64,000 nt of DNA, taken from the NCBI RefSeq assembly GCF_000473225.1, contig NZ_KI421509.1, forward strand, positions 728,458 to 792,457, written 5' to 3'. The stretch comes from Sedimentitalea nanhaiensis DSM 24252. Its GTDB lineage: Bacteria > Pseudomonadota > Alphaproteobacteria > Rhodobacterales > Rhodobacteraceae. Under the pieces are notes generated by a model. The model was not told the DNA's origin, searched no databases, and saw only the letters and a program-made list of their open reading frames with translations. Below, in pieces: positions 8,387 to 16,790 of this stretch. The stretch's first letter is position 1; each line of letters begins with the position of its first letter. Both the position numbers and the translations under genes were made by a program.

Positions 8387-8942
8387 TATGTGTGACCTTT
8401 CCCGTGAATCAGCAATGATGACAGAAGCTTATCACAGTCAAGGTAGCACTGTAACTGCCGGGAGAATGGCCGTTTATCTATGTAGGCTACATGTAGCAAC
8501 GTAGGAAACAGGTCGCCCGCCGTGCTGTAGTCAACTCAGGAGTGCGCGGTCATGGAATCCTTTCTGCGCAAGTTGCTGGAACGACATCCTGAAAAGGGGC
8601 AGGAAATCATCTGACTCGCAGGCGAAAATGCGGATTTATGTCGGTCTGCGAAGAAATCCAGATGGCCGAGAACGCAGGGAGGCGCTGGAAAAATCTGTCG
8701 GCACGCGCGCGTGAATATGAGAACATCTAGCAGGACCTCCACCACGAATTCTGGAGGCACCTGTCACGAAGCACGGGAAGCACGGAAAGAATAGCCCGGA
8801 GGAGTCCGATACCGAGGGTGCCGCGCGCACTCTGCAACTGGCGCGAAAACAAGAGCAACGGGAAAGAGACGCTGAGATGAGTGAAATAGCGAGACCGCGA
8901 ACAGGACGGACCCCTTGTACCAAAGGTTCCCGCAACCGACAG
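8387..8942. other. Divergent intergenic region with small decayed frames
   Basis: It lies between the TPR regulator and the exported protein. It contains the palindrome at 8486-8497 and a 20-codon frame (8552-8614, beginning MESFLRKLLERH) with an AGGAG site nine bases upstream. Two further short frames follow in other phases (for example MSVCEEIQMAENAGRRW near 8639). Together they look like a small gene that has decayed, or a leader region; nothing in it is recognisable. Confidence 0.4.
8486..8497. promoter_or_regulatory. Palindrome GCTACATGTAGC, candidate operator
   Basis: A perfect 12-bp palindrome inside a wider TGTAG-rich patch (8481-8505). It is 118 bases upstream of the TPR regulator start and upstream of the divergent exported protein, a position suited to an autoregulatory site. 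No known regulator motif is matched. Confidence 0.3.
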
Positions 8943-9740
8943 ATGCGGAACACCACCTATGCTGCTGCATTGCCACTTCTGGTTGCGTTGGCGGCCCCCG
9001 TCAGCGCCCAACAGGACCTGGCGGAGATCAACAATGGCACCAATCCTACCCTGCTGACGACGCAGTTCGGCATCCAGTATCAATTCAACGAGATCAATTC
9101 GAACTTGAACACGGGCCTGTTTGAAGCCTTTTACACTCGGCCGTTTGGCGCGGGCGGGAGACGCGCGTTCAGGTTCACGGTGCCTGGCTCGGACAGCCCG
9201 TTCAATGCAAACCCAATCTATGGCGGTGTACCGGATGTTGAATTCACCCTTGGCGACGTAAGCGTTACCTACATCGACGTGTTTCACTTGACCGAAAAGA
9301 ACGGTGCGGCCTTTACGTTCGAACTGTTTCTGGACACTGCTGAAACCGAAGCTGCTGGGTATGGGCAGTTCGCAGGCGAAACTTCGGTTTTCTATGCCTG
9401 GTTCCTGAACAACGGTGCGATCTTTGCGCCAGCTTGGGTTCAAACGTTCGGACTGGAAGGCGGCAACGATCAGGGTGTCAACGTGAACACGACGACAGTC
9501 GATTTCTACTATGTGCCGAAGCTGAAGAACCCACGGTTCTACCTGACCTTCGACCCTGCAATCATTCACGACTGGGAAAATGACGCGACCTTCGGCAGCC
9601 TTCAGGTGACGGCAGGCATGCTGACCGGCAGGGCATTCGGCGGCGACAGTCAAATCTACATCAAACCCGGGATTCTTTTCGGCGGCGACCGGCCCGCGGA
9701 ATGGTCCATTCAGGTTGGCTACAAGGTGCTTAATTTCTGA
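8943..9740 (+). CDS. Exported beta-rich protein, probable outer-membrane barrel
   Basis: The 265-residue product starts MRNTTYAAALPLLVALAA and has a signal peptide with cleavage near PVSAQQ. The mature part is rich in alternating polar/aromatic strands (QYQFNEINSNLNTGLFEAF, VDFYYVPKLKNPRFYLTF) and ends with an aromatic residue (VLNF), as outer-membrane barrel proteins do. I chose the ATG at 8943 because it begins the signal peptide; an earlier ATG at 8877 would add a non-hydrophobic leader. No family is recognised. It lies between the TPR regulator and the exported amidohydrolase. Confidence 0.7.
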   Translation: MRNTTYAAALPLLVALAAPVSAQQDLAEINNGTNPTLLTTQFGIQYQFNEINSNLNTGLFEAFYTRPFGAGGRRAFRFTVPGSDSPFNANPIYGGVPDVEFTLGDVSVTYIDVFHLTEKNGAAFTFELFLDTAETEAAGYGQFAGETSVFYAWFLNNGAIFAPAWVQTFGLEGGNDQGVNVNTTTVDFYYVPKLKNPRFYLTFDPAIIHDWENDATFGSLQVTAGMLTGRAFGGDSQIYIKPGILFGGDRPAEWSIQVGYKVLNF

Positions 9741-9931
9741 TCCCGGTTCTCATCCCCTCTAACGCCCTGTTCCAGACCATGTACACCATCCAATGCAATA
9801 TCCTGTTTGGTCGCAACCAGGGCTTGCGGGTTAGTCTTGACACGGTCGGGCGCGTTATGGCGCGTTACAATGAAACGGCACGCGCGGTCAAAATCGAATT
9901 TCTCTCATCACTTGAATAAGGATAAACCATC

Positions 9932-11326
9932 ATGACAAACAGAACGCTGAGCTGTCTTCTCTGCACAACGCTTGCCGTGTCGCCCGTTGTAACGTCTGCG
10001 CATGAAGACAATCACGCAGTCTTACCGGAGGGAGTGGTTGGAGAGATTGAAACTACCAGCATCAAGATGAAATTTGAGAATGTGGTGATCCGCGGCGCGC
10101 AAATATTCAATGGCTGCGATGAGACGCTCATAGATGCAGACGTGCTGGTTTCTGGTCAATTGATTGCGCAGATCGGACCGGATCTCGAAGCGCCGGAGGG
10201 TGCGTTCGAGATAAACGCGGAAGGTCAAACGCTGATGCCGGGGCTGATTGATGCACATTGGCACGGTGTCTTTGCAGAGGCAACAATTGGCCAGCTTGCA
10301 TTGACGGGCGAAGGGTACTGGAATCTCTTGGCCGCCAAAGCGCAGAACAACGCGCTTTATCGCGGTTTCACAACCGTCCGCGACGTGGCCGGGCCGATGT
10401 TCGATATTGCCAAAGCCACGGATCAAGGGATCATCGATGGACCACGGGTCTTTCCGTCCGGTCCGGCCTTGTCGATTACGGCAGGTCACCAAGATTTCCG
10501 GTTAACGAGAGAAGTGCCACAAGCGGCGGGCAGCCTCCACTCCTTCGAAACCAACAACATGTTCTACATCACCGATGGTGTGCCTGACGTGCTCAAACGC
10601 GTGCGCGAAAACCTGATGCAGGGAGCCACCCAAATCAAACTGATGGCTGGCGGTGGCGTCACCTCCGCCTATGACCCGATCCATACGATCCAATTCACGG
10701 ATGATGAATTCCAGGCCGCCGTTGAAGCCACGGAAGCCTGGGGCACCTACGTAACGACCCACGCCATTAACAACGAGGCCGTTATCCATTCGGTCGAGAA
10801 CGGTGCAAAAAGTGTTGAACATGGCCATATGGCAACGCGCGAAACACTGCAAATGATGAAAGACGCGGATGTCTGGCTCAGCATGCAACCCTTTCTCGAC
10901 GACGACGATGCGCCTGCGCTGAATGATTTTCAGAAAGAGAAATACAAATTCGTCACTGACGGAACTGATTTTGTCTATCGCACGGCCAAGGAACTTGGGC
11001 TGAAGATCGCATTTGGCACCGACACGTTGTTCAGCGCGGATCTCGCAAAGCGTCAGGGGGCAGTGCTGACCAAACTGGAAAAGTGGTTCACACCTTATGA
11101 GACGCTAAAGATGGCCACCTGTGGGAATGCCGAATTGCTGAAGCTCTCAGGCCCGCTCACGCCCTACCCGCTTGGCCCACTCGGCGTGATCGAGGAAGGC
11201 GCCTATGCCGACATGATCCTCGTCAACGGCAACCCGCTGGAGGATTTGCAGCTAATCAGTGATCCCAAGGAAAACTTTCACATGATCATGAAAGATGGTG
11301 TGATTTACAAATACGAGATCGAATAA
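9932..11326 (+). CDS. Exported metal-dependent amidohydrolase
   Basis: The 464-residue protein has a cleavable leader (MTNRTLSCLLCTTLAVSPVV, cut near TSAHED) and an amidohydrolase fold. The N-terminal metal motif appears as GLIDAHWHGVF (HxH), then the carboxylated-Lys region IKLMAGGGVTSA, THAINNEA and SVEHGHMA (metal histidines), and the late aspartate in AFGTDTLFSA. The C-terminal beta sandwich returns with LGVIEEGAYADMILVNGNPL. This layout matches the imidazolonepropionase-like/prolidase-type amidohydrolases. Substrate is unknown; export suggests hydrolysis in the periplasm. An AATAAGGA site precedes the ATG. About 190 bases separate it from the barrel gene. Confidence 0.85.
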   Translation: MTNRTLSCLLCTTLAVSPVVTSAHEDNHAVLPEGVVGEIETTSIKMKFENVVIRGAQIFNGCDETLIDADVLVSGQLIAQIGPDLEAPEGAFEINAEGQTLMPGLIDAHWHGVFAEATIGQLALTGEGYWNLLAAKAQNNALYRGFTTVRDVAGPMFDIAKATDQGIIDGPRVFPSGPALSITAGHQDFRLTREVPQAAGSLHSFETNNMFYITDGVPDVLKRVRENLMQGATQIKLMAGGGVTSAYDPIHTIQFTDDEFQAAVEATEAWGTYVTTHAINNEAVIHSVENGAKSVEHGHMATRETLQMMKDADVWLSMQPFLDDDDAPALNDFQKEKYKFVTDGTDFVYRTAKELGLKIAFGTDTLFSADLAKRQGAVLTKLEKWFTPYETLKMATCGNAELLKLSGPLTPYPLGPLGVIEEGAYADMILVNGNPLEDLQLISDPKENFHMIMKDGVIYKYEIE

Positions 11327-11477
11327 TGTACCTGTTCTGAATATGGTGGCTGGTAGGCGACACTGCCTGCCAGTCGCAGGCGGAGGAACGGCGGATTTTC
11401 TCCCGGAGTTCAATCATTAGGTGTTTGATCCCATGGTTTGATGGTGCGATCCTTTCTCAGGAATGGAAGGAAGTACT

Positions 11478-11582
11478 ATGGGACAAGTTCGTCACGGCAG
11501 CGCCACGACGACGCACGCCGTCAGAGCTGCAATACAGCGATCGCAAGCTTCGCTCGCGCAGCTGAGCAAGGAGCTGGGCATC
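11478..11582 (+). pseudogene. N-terminal scrap of an IS481-type transposase
   Basis: The first 35 codons (beginning MGQVRHGSATTTHAVRAAI and running to LSKELGI) match the helix-turn-helix start of IS481-family transposases. The frame then leaves the family sequence, and the DDE catalytic domain is absent. It is a remnant with no function expected. Confidence 0.7.
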
Positions 11583-11758
11583 GATCTCGCGGGCGCGGCG
11601 AATGGCCGGTTCGGTGAAGCTGCACTGCGGCGCGGTCTGACAATATGAATGGCTGGTAAGGGCCGCTCGTGTCGCCAGCCGAAGCCAAGGTTGGTCACGC
11701 ATCTGAGGTAGGCTCCGAGCCCAAAGTGCTGAACGCTGCAAGATGTTTGAATGGCCGC

Positions 11759-12229
11759 TTACCCGATGACGGCCGGTTCAACGGCAGTGGTTTCCTTATA
11801 GGTCTCAACCGCAAACAGTGTCGTGTAGCGCACCACGTCCTGGTCGCTATCGAAGAGCCGATCACAAAGTCCCTGATACTCTTCCATATCGGTGAAATGG
11901 CCGATCAGAACCGCATCAAGCTCACCTGTCACGCCATAGGCTTGCGTGATTGCTGGTTCTTCTGAGATGCGGGATGAGAAAGAGGTGCGCAGGTCTTTTG
12001 TGTGGTTCCGGGTTGTGACTGTTATGATCGCTCGGATACCCCGCCCGAGTTTGGCAGGATCGGCCAGATAGACACAGTTTATGAGCACCCCGGAGCGGCG
12101 TAGCTCGGCGACGCGCCGCAGACAGGTCGATGGTGTGGACCCGACCGCCTCCGCCAGTTCTGCCTTCGTCAGGGAGCCGTCCGCTTGAAGAGCAGCGACG
12201 ATCCGAAGATCCAGAGCATCCATGGTCAT
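11759..12229 (-). CDS. Lrp/AsnC family transcriptional regulator
   Basis: A 156-residue Lrp-type regulator: N-terminal winged helix (MDALDLRIVAALQADGSLT, recognition helix in STPSTCLRRVAEL), then an RAM/AsnC effector domain (IRAIITVTTRN; ITQAYGVTGELDAVLIGHF). The start is ATGACCATGGAT. The gene is divergent from an EamA-type exporter at 12330, a common Lrp-exporter pairing in which the regulator senses an amino acid that the pump removes. That role is inferred from context. A palindrome at 12297-12308 lies in the shared promoter region. Confidence 0.88.
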   Translation of the reverse strand: MTMDALDLRIVAALQADGSLTKAELAEAVGSTPSTCLRRVAELRRSGVLINCVYLADPAKLGRGIRAIITVTTRNHTKDLRTSFSSRISEEPAITQAYGVTGELDAVLIGHFTDMEEYQGLCDRLFDSDQDVVRYTTLFAVETYKETTAVEPAVIG

Positions 12230-12296
12230 GTCCGCCTCCCGTGGTCCATAACTCCAAAATATCGAAGATTTTGACCACACTTTCCATTGCTTTCGT

Positions 12297-12308
12297 CGTA
12301 GGTCTACG
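12297..12308. promoter_or_regulatory. Palindrome CGTAGGTCTACG, candidate Lrp-type operator
   Basis: A perfect inverted repeat with arms CGTAG/CTACG and 2-base centre, flanked by TTCGT on the left and AAAAA on the right. It sits 22 bases before the exporter start and 68 bases before the Lrp-type start, so one site could control both genes. Confidence 0.4.
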
Positions 12309-12329
12309 AAAAAGCGATGGAACCTTGAC

Positions 12330-13268
12330 ATGAGTAACGGAACCCTCGGCCTGATCTGTGCCTTCTCCTTTGTCATTCTGGAAGCGGGCCAGGCCGTCTT
12401 CTTCGGGCGTGTATTCCAGGACTATGACTCCTTTCTGATCGGAGCAGCCGTCTTCGGCTTTACCGCCTTGGGCGCTCTTACATGGACAGGTATCCGTGCC
12501 GCAGATGAACTGCGTACCGCATGGGGTAACGGCGCTGCTCTCTTTGGCCTGAACCTGTCGACTGCCTTTGTATGGATCGCCTATTTCTTCGCGCTTCAGA
12601 TGATCGAACCGGCAGTTGTGTTCACGATCTTCTCGGGGCTGATCCCGGTCGCTATTCTGGTCGCCTGGGCCCTTGGCGTCCCGGAAGCATCGCCGCTACG
12701 CAACCGCACTGAAGGCGCGGGCTTGCTCATCATTGTGATCGGTGTCGGTTATCTCGCGGCGATCACCATCCTCGGCAGGTCTGGCTTTGTGAGAGGGGAC
12801 TGGACAGTTGCACTGACTGGATTGCTGCTGACCTGTATCTCAGGGGCAAGCCTCGCGGCCATGATGATTTATAGTCAGCGGCTCAACCGTCTGGGTGTCT
12901 CTCCCATCGCGCAATATGGACTGCGGTTCCCACTCTATGTGGCGGTCGCACTCGCAGGGGCCTCGCTCGGTTTCGATGAGAAAGGCCCCGTCGATCCGGG
13001 CGGTTTGATGATCGTGGTTCTGATCGGATTTGTCATCATGGCGTTCCCGGTCTTTGCGATGCAGAAGGCAATCTCGCTGATGTCTACCTTGACCCTCGCC
13101 GCGATTACCGCTCTCGGCCCGCTATTCGTCTTTCTGTTCCAGATCCTTGAAGGTCGCGTAGACTACGCACCTGCGACGATGACCGGCCTGATCATCTACT
13201 TCACTGGCGCGATTCTCGCGGCCTATGGCGGAGCGAAAAGCAGTGATCGAAGTGTTGTACACACATGA
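12330..13268 (+). CDS. EamA/DMT-superfamily transporter
   Basis: The 312-residue product is strongly hydrophobic, with about ten predicted membrane segments (for example LGLICAFSFVILEAGQAVFF, AVVFTIFSGLIPVAILVAWA, LTLAAITALGPLFVFLFQIL, LIIYFTGAILAAYGGAKS), the two-EamA-domain layout of the drug/metabolite transporter superfamily. Members export amino acids and other metabolites. The adjacent divergent Lrp regulator suggests an amino-acid-linked substrate; this is inference. Confidence 0.82.
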   Translation: MSNGTLGLICAFSFVILEAGQAVFFGRVFQDYDSFLIGAAVFGFTALGALTWTGIRAADELRTAWGNGAALFGLNLSTAFVWIAYFFALQMIEPAVVFTIFSGLIPVAILVAWALGVPEASPLRNRTEGAGLLIIVIGVGYLAAITILGRSGFVRGDWTVALTGLLLTCISGASLAAMMIYSQRLNRLGVSPIAQYGLRFPLYVAVALAGASLGFDEKGPVDPGGLMIVVLIGFVIMAFPVFAMQKAISLMSTLTLAAITALGPLFVFLFQILEGRVDYAPATMTGLIIYFTGAILAAYGGAKSSDRSVVHT

Positions 13269-13454
13269 CAGCGAACATGCGGGTGCGTGAACCCGGCCAT
13301 TCGAACGGGGTCGACGGACGGCGGCTAAGTCCCGCAGACTGTGAGTTCGAACAACTGCACATTTTGCGATCGCAGCGAATGTCGGGATGACGGGCCGCAC
13401 TGCAGCCTTGTGTCATGGCCCAGTGAGTGGTATATTATCTCGTGGAGTTAGTCA

Positions 13455-13751
13455 ATGATCGTAAGCTTTCGGGACGATTGGCTGCGGGCCTTCTTCGTCG
13501 ATGACGTGCGCTCGCGGAGCATTCCGGCCGATCTCGAAAGCCGATTGTTCCGCAAGCTGCAGATGATCGACGACGCGATGACCGATCAGGATTTGCGGGT
13601 GCCGCCGAGCAACCATTTCGAGAAGCTGCGCGGCAATCTTGCGGGCCTGCATTCGATCCGCGTGAACAAGCAGTGGCGGCTGATCTTCGCCTGGGATGGT
13701 GGCAAGGGCGAAGCCAGCGGCCTCTATCTCGACGACCATAGCTACCGATGA
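13455..13751 (+). CDS. higB: HigB-like toxin (RelE superfamily)
   Basis: The 98-residue protein has the HigB layout: MIVSFRDDWLRAFF at the start, LRVPPSNHFEKLRGNLAGLH in the middle, and the basic catalytic patch SIRVNKQWRLIFAW. HigB toxins cleave mRNA on the ribosome. The gene precedes its antitoxin by 9 bases, the toxin-first order typical of higBA. Such modules often stabilise islands; here it lies just left of a recombinase gene. Confidence 0.88.
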   Translation: MIVSFRDDWLRAFFVDDVRSRSIPADLESRLFRKLQMIDDAMTDQDLRVPPSNHFEKLRGNLAGLHSIRVNKQWRLIFAWDGGKGEASGLYLDDHSYR

Positions 13752-13760
13752 GGTGACCTG

Positions 13761-14069
13761 ATGTTGATGACCAAGCGCAAACCGGCCCCCGTTTCGGAAA
13801 TCCTGATCGAGGAGTTCATGAAACCGATGGAACTGACCCAGGCGGCGCTCGCCGAGGCGATGGGCGTGCAGCGCAAGCATGTGAACGAGCTGTGCAACGA
13901 CCGCCGCAACATCACCGCCGCCACGGCGCTGATCCTGGCGCGGGTGTTCGGCAACAGCCCCGATTTCTGGCTCAATCTCCAGCGCCGCAACGATCTGTGG
14001 GAGGCGATGCACGATCCCGCCAAACGCAAGCGGATTGACCGGGCGAAGCCCTTGAAGAAGGCGGCGTGA
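13761..14069 (+). CDS. higA: HigA-like antitoxin (XRE/HigA family)
   Basis: A 102-residue helix-turn-helix antitoxin: PVSEILIEEFMKPMELTQAA, the HTH AMGVQRKHVNELCNDRRNI, then the HigA-specific SPDFWLNLQRRNDLWEAM and a lysine-rich tail. It should neutralise the adjacent HigB and repress the operon. A second ATG two codons downstream is an alternative start. The stop overlaps the beginning of the next open frame, which is not convincing as a gene. Confidence 0.88.
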   Translation: MLMTKRKPAPVSEILIEEFMKPMELTQAALAEAMGVQRKHVNELCNDRRNITAATALILARVFGNSPDFWLNLQRRNDLWEAMHDPAKRKRIDRAKPLKKAA

Positions 14070-14156
14070 TGACCGCCGTGGGCGCGCCATCGCAACCTGC
14101 GCCTGCCGAGTTCCTGTCTTCATGCGCCAGACTGCGCATCGCATCCTGGCGCACGG

Positions 14157-14450
14157 ATGGCCGGTTCCGCCGCACGCACCCGGCGCCGATCATGGCGGCA
14201 TGGCGCAGTCCCGGCAGCACAGTGGCAAACCGATCGAACGTCGCCGGCCATGGGGGCCGCTCCGCTCGATCTCTACGACTATGTTCCGGCGGCCGGATCG
14301 CGAAATACGCGCGAACGCAGGAGCGCACCACAACGCATCCGTATCACCGACGACTGGCCGGAGATTGTGCCGATCACCGAGGCCGAGGTTCGAATCGTCG
14401 AAGCCTATTTCGGCGATGTTCTCGACGAACTGTTCGGACCGCTTCCTTAA
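14157..14450 (+). CDS. Small conserved protein upstream of recombinase
   Basis: Only the C-terminal 40 residues look conserved: RIRITDDWPEIVPITEAEVR and FGDVLDELFGPLP, a segment I associate from memory with short genes directly upstream of serine recombinases in alphaproteobacterial islands. The first half (MAGSAARTRRRSWRH) is arginine-rich and may be read-through of non-coding sequence, so the start is uncertain. It lies 15 bases before the recombinase. Confidence 0.45.
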   Translation: MAGSAARTRRRSWRHGAVPAAQWQTDRTSPAMGAAPLDLYDYVPAAGSRNTRERRSAPQRIRITDDWPEIVPITEAEVRIVEAYFGDVLDELFGPLP

Positions 14451-14465
14451 TTCGAGGATCATGCC

Positions 14466-14636
14466 ATGACTGACGCAGCCTCTCGCTCACTGGAGGCTGC
14501 GCCTGATGGCCCCACCACGCGCGCCGCGCTCTATCTGCGCGTCTCGACGAACCGGCAGGCGGAGCATGACCTTTCCATCCCCGACCAGCGCCGGCAGGCC
14601 GAGCGCTACTGCGAGACCAAGGGCTGGCAGATCGTG
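14466..14636 (+). pseudogene. Serine recombinase, N-terminal fragment cut by IS3 copy 1
   Basis: The 57 codons carry the resolvase catalytic start: ALYLRVSTNRQAEHDLSIPD (nucleophile Ser27), then QRRQAERYCETKGWQIV. The frame ends exactly at the IS boundary at 14636. A large serine recombinase of this family is about 500-560 residues, and its C-terminal part reappears on the other side of the IS at 16188, but the roughly 400 central residues are missing. Insertion was therefore accompanied or followed by a deletion. This enzyme probably mobilised the island next to tRNA-Arg. Confidence 0.85.
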
Positions 14637-14710
14637 TGTCCGTCGTCAGAGGTTTTGGGCCAGTTGGCGGCCTGAGCTAAGAGAGGTTCTGGCTCATCTT
14701 TTTGTTGCGA

Positions 14711-15690
14711 TTATGCGGCGGATTTGCGGTGAAGCAAGCGTCGCGTTTCGATGGTCTTCCGTTTGATCCTTTCTCGTTGTTTCAGAATGGTCTGGCCGCG
14801 CCCGAAATAGACATCGGCCGGGGTGAGGTTTTGCAGGCTCTCGTGATAGCGCCGGTGGTTGTAATGATCGACAAAGGCATCGATCTGATGCCTGAGATCA
14901 CCGGGCAGGTAGTAGTTTTCCAGCAAGATGCGGTTCTTCAAAGTCTGGTGCCATCGCTCGATCTTGCCCTGAGTTTGCGGGTGATACGGAGCGCCTCGAA
15001 CATGATCCATCTGCCGGTCCTTCAGCCCGTCGGCCAACTCGCTGGAGATGTAACTGGACCCGTTGTCGCTGAGCAGCCGTGGCTTGTGCAGGACCGTCGC
15101 CCGATCACAACCCGAAGCCTGCAACGCGAGATCCAGCGTGTCGGTCACATCGCCCGACTTCTCGTCGTGCAGAGCTTCCAGGCGATGATGTAGCGGCTGT
15201 AATCATCGAGGATGGTCGACAGATAGAACCAGCCCCAGCCGATGACCTTCAGGTAAGTGAAGTCGGTCTGCCAGAGTTGGTTCGGCCGAGTGGTCTTGTC
15301 GTGGAACTCGTCTGCGGCTGACAGAACCACATAGGCGGGGCTGGTGATTAAGTCATAAGACTTGAGGATGCGATAGGCTGAAGCCTCTGACACAAAGTAC
15401 TTTTCCGTGTCGGTGAAGCGCACAGCCAACTCGCGTGGCGACAAATCGCTTTCCTTCAGGGCCAGGTCCTTGATCTTCTCTCGAACCGGCTCGGGAATGC
15501 GGTTCCAGACCCGTGACGGCTTGGGACTGCGATCCTCAAGCGCCTCGGGACCACCGGACAGATACCGGTCATACCAGCGATAGAAGGTGGTCCTGGGAAT
15601 GCCCAGCTTGCCTAGCGTTCGTGTGGTCGGGAGATGCGACCCTTCGACGAGGCGAATGATCTCCAGCTTTTCGGATGCGGGATACCTCAT
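14711..15690 (-). pseudogene. IS3-family transposase OrfB, copy 1, frameshifted
   Basis: The DDE integrase domain is split into two frames. The upstream part (start MRYPASEKLEIIRLVEGS) holds the first catalytic Asp in LWQTDFTYLKV and runs into SRYIIAWKLCTT before leaving frame. The downstream part resumes with VTDTLDLALQ, the second Asp in LLSDNGSSY and the Glu in QTQGKIERWHQTL. The join near 15148 reads ACGACGAGAAG where one extra T (ACGATGAAG) would restore the frame. Copy 2 has the identical lesion. Confidence 0.88.
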
Positions 15691-15709
15691 TCGTCGTCGC
15701 CCCCATCTA

Positions 15710-16102
15710 TTACCCGGCAGGCGAATGCAAAGCATTCTGCCGAGAGGGCGCGATTATGCTTTTTTTGAGCAACCGAAGTTCAAGGGCCTGTTCGGAAACC
15801 ACTTCCTTCAGATCGCGTGCCTCACGGCGCAGGTCTTTGAGCTCGGTCGATGTCGCTGCGCGCGCCGTGTCGCCCGCCAGACGTTTCTTCCCAGCTTCGA
15901 GGAACTCCTTGGACCAGCTGTAATACAAGCTCTGCGCTATGCCCTCTCGCCGACACAGCTCTGCAATGCTGTCCTCGCCCTTCAGGCCGTCCAGCACGAT
16001 CCTGATCTTCTCTTCCGCTGAATACTGCTTGCGGGTGGCTCGGCGGATGTCTTTGACGACTTTCTCGCCGTGGCTCTTACGTGTTCCGGGTTTCTGTCTC
16101 AT
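15710..16102 (-). CDS. IS3-family transposase OrfA, copy 1
   Basis: The 130-residue DNA-binding subunit: helix-turn-helix SAEEKIRIVLDGLKGEDSI and CRREGIAQSLYYSWSKEFL, then a leucine-zipper-like coiled coil (LKDLRREARDLKEVVSEQAL). The ATG follows an AAGGAG site. It overlaps no host gene and is identical to copy 2. Confidence 0.9.
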   Translation of the reverse strand: MRQKPGTRKSHGEKVVKDIRRATRKQYSAEEKIRIVLDGLKGEDSIAELCRREGIAQSLYYSWSKEFLEAGKKRLAGDTARAATSTELKDLRREARDLKEVVSEQALELRLLKKSIIAPSRQNALHSPAG

Positions 16103-16478
16103 CTCCACTCCTTGGTGGTTACGATGTGCCAGAAACCCTCTCTTATCAAATCACCCTAAACTGTCCCAATGGCGCTGACCTCAGACACCTACGAGAAGCG
16201 GATCGCGAAACTGGAGCGTGAAAAGGCATTGTTTGCCGAAAAACTGGCAAATGGAGTTAAACCACGCATGACCTTAGAGGAGTCGTTCGAATACGCGATG
16301 CGATTCCTCTCAAACCCTTGTATTATTTGGAAAAATGCCGATTTAGCACTCAAAAAAACGGTGCTCAGACTGGCATTTTCGGAGCCTGTACCGTACTGCC
16401 GGAATCAGGGACTTCGAACACCTAATTTAACCTTCCCATTCAAGGTGTTAGGTGAATTCTGTAGTGGAAAATGTGAGA

Positions 16479-16555
<77 letters not shown>

Positions 16556-16689
16556 ATACCGTTCGCGAGATGCTTACGCCATGCTTACGCGAGAATTTCG
16601 TCGGCATGAAGAGCAAACCCGACATTCGCTCAAACCGTTGTTTAGTCACTTCTTTCTTCCAACACAACCAAGCATCACCAGCCTTGATT

Positions 16690-16735
16690 TCTGCCTTCGG
16701 AGGGCAGCGCTCTATCCAGATGAGCTACAGGTGCC
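16690..16735 (-). pseudogene. 5' half of tRNA-Arg(CCG): second att copy
   Basis: The minus strand reads from the acceptor strand to the anticodon arm of tRNA-Arg. The first 30 bases (16690-16719) equal those at 16511-16540; the next stretch has base changes (CTGAGCTACGGGTGC versus ATGAGCTACAGGTGC). The T-arm and 3' acceptor are missing. It is a displaced 5' half that has begun to drift, located 135 bases right of the intact tRNA and 56 bases before the end of sufS. Confidence 0.75.
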
Positions 16736-16790
16736 TGCTGCGTCTATAGCCGTGTCACAAGCGGCCCGCAATCGCAAATTCATCCAAGCT

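Larger units (their letters stand above)
14637..16187 (-). mobile_element. IS3-family element, copy 1 (1551 bp)
   Basis: The ends are TGTCCGTCGTCAGAGG (left) and the complement of TGTCTGAGGTCAGCG (right), imperfect inverted repeats that share GTCAG and a TTGGG-CAGTT block. The element carries orfA and a frameshifted orfB. It is matched in length and in every encoded product by copy 2 at 27026-28576, in opposite orientation. The immediate flanks are GTG on the left and CCT on the right, so no target duplication is visible, consistent with an adjacent deletion. Confidence 0.92.
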
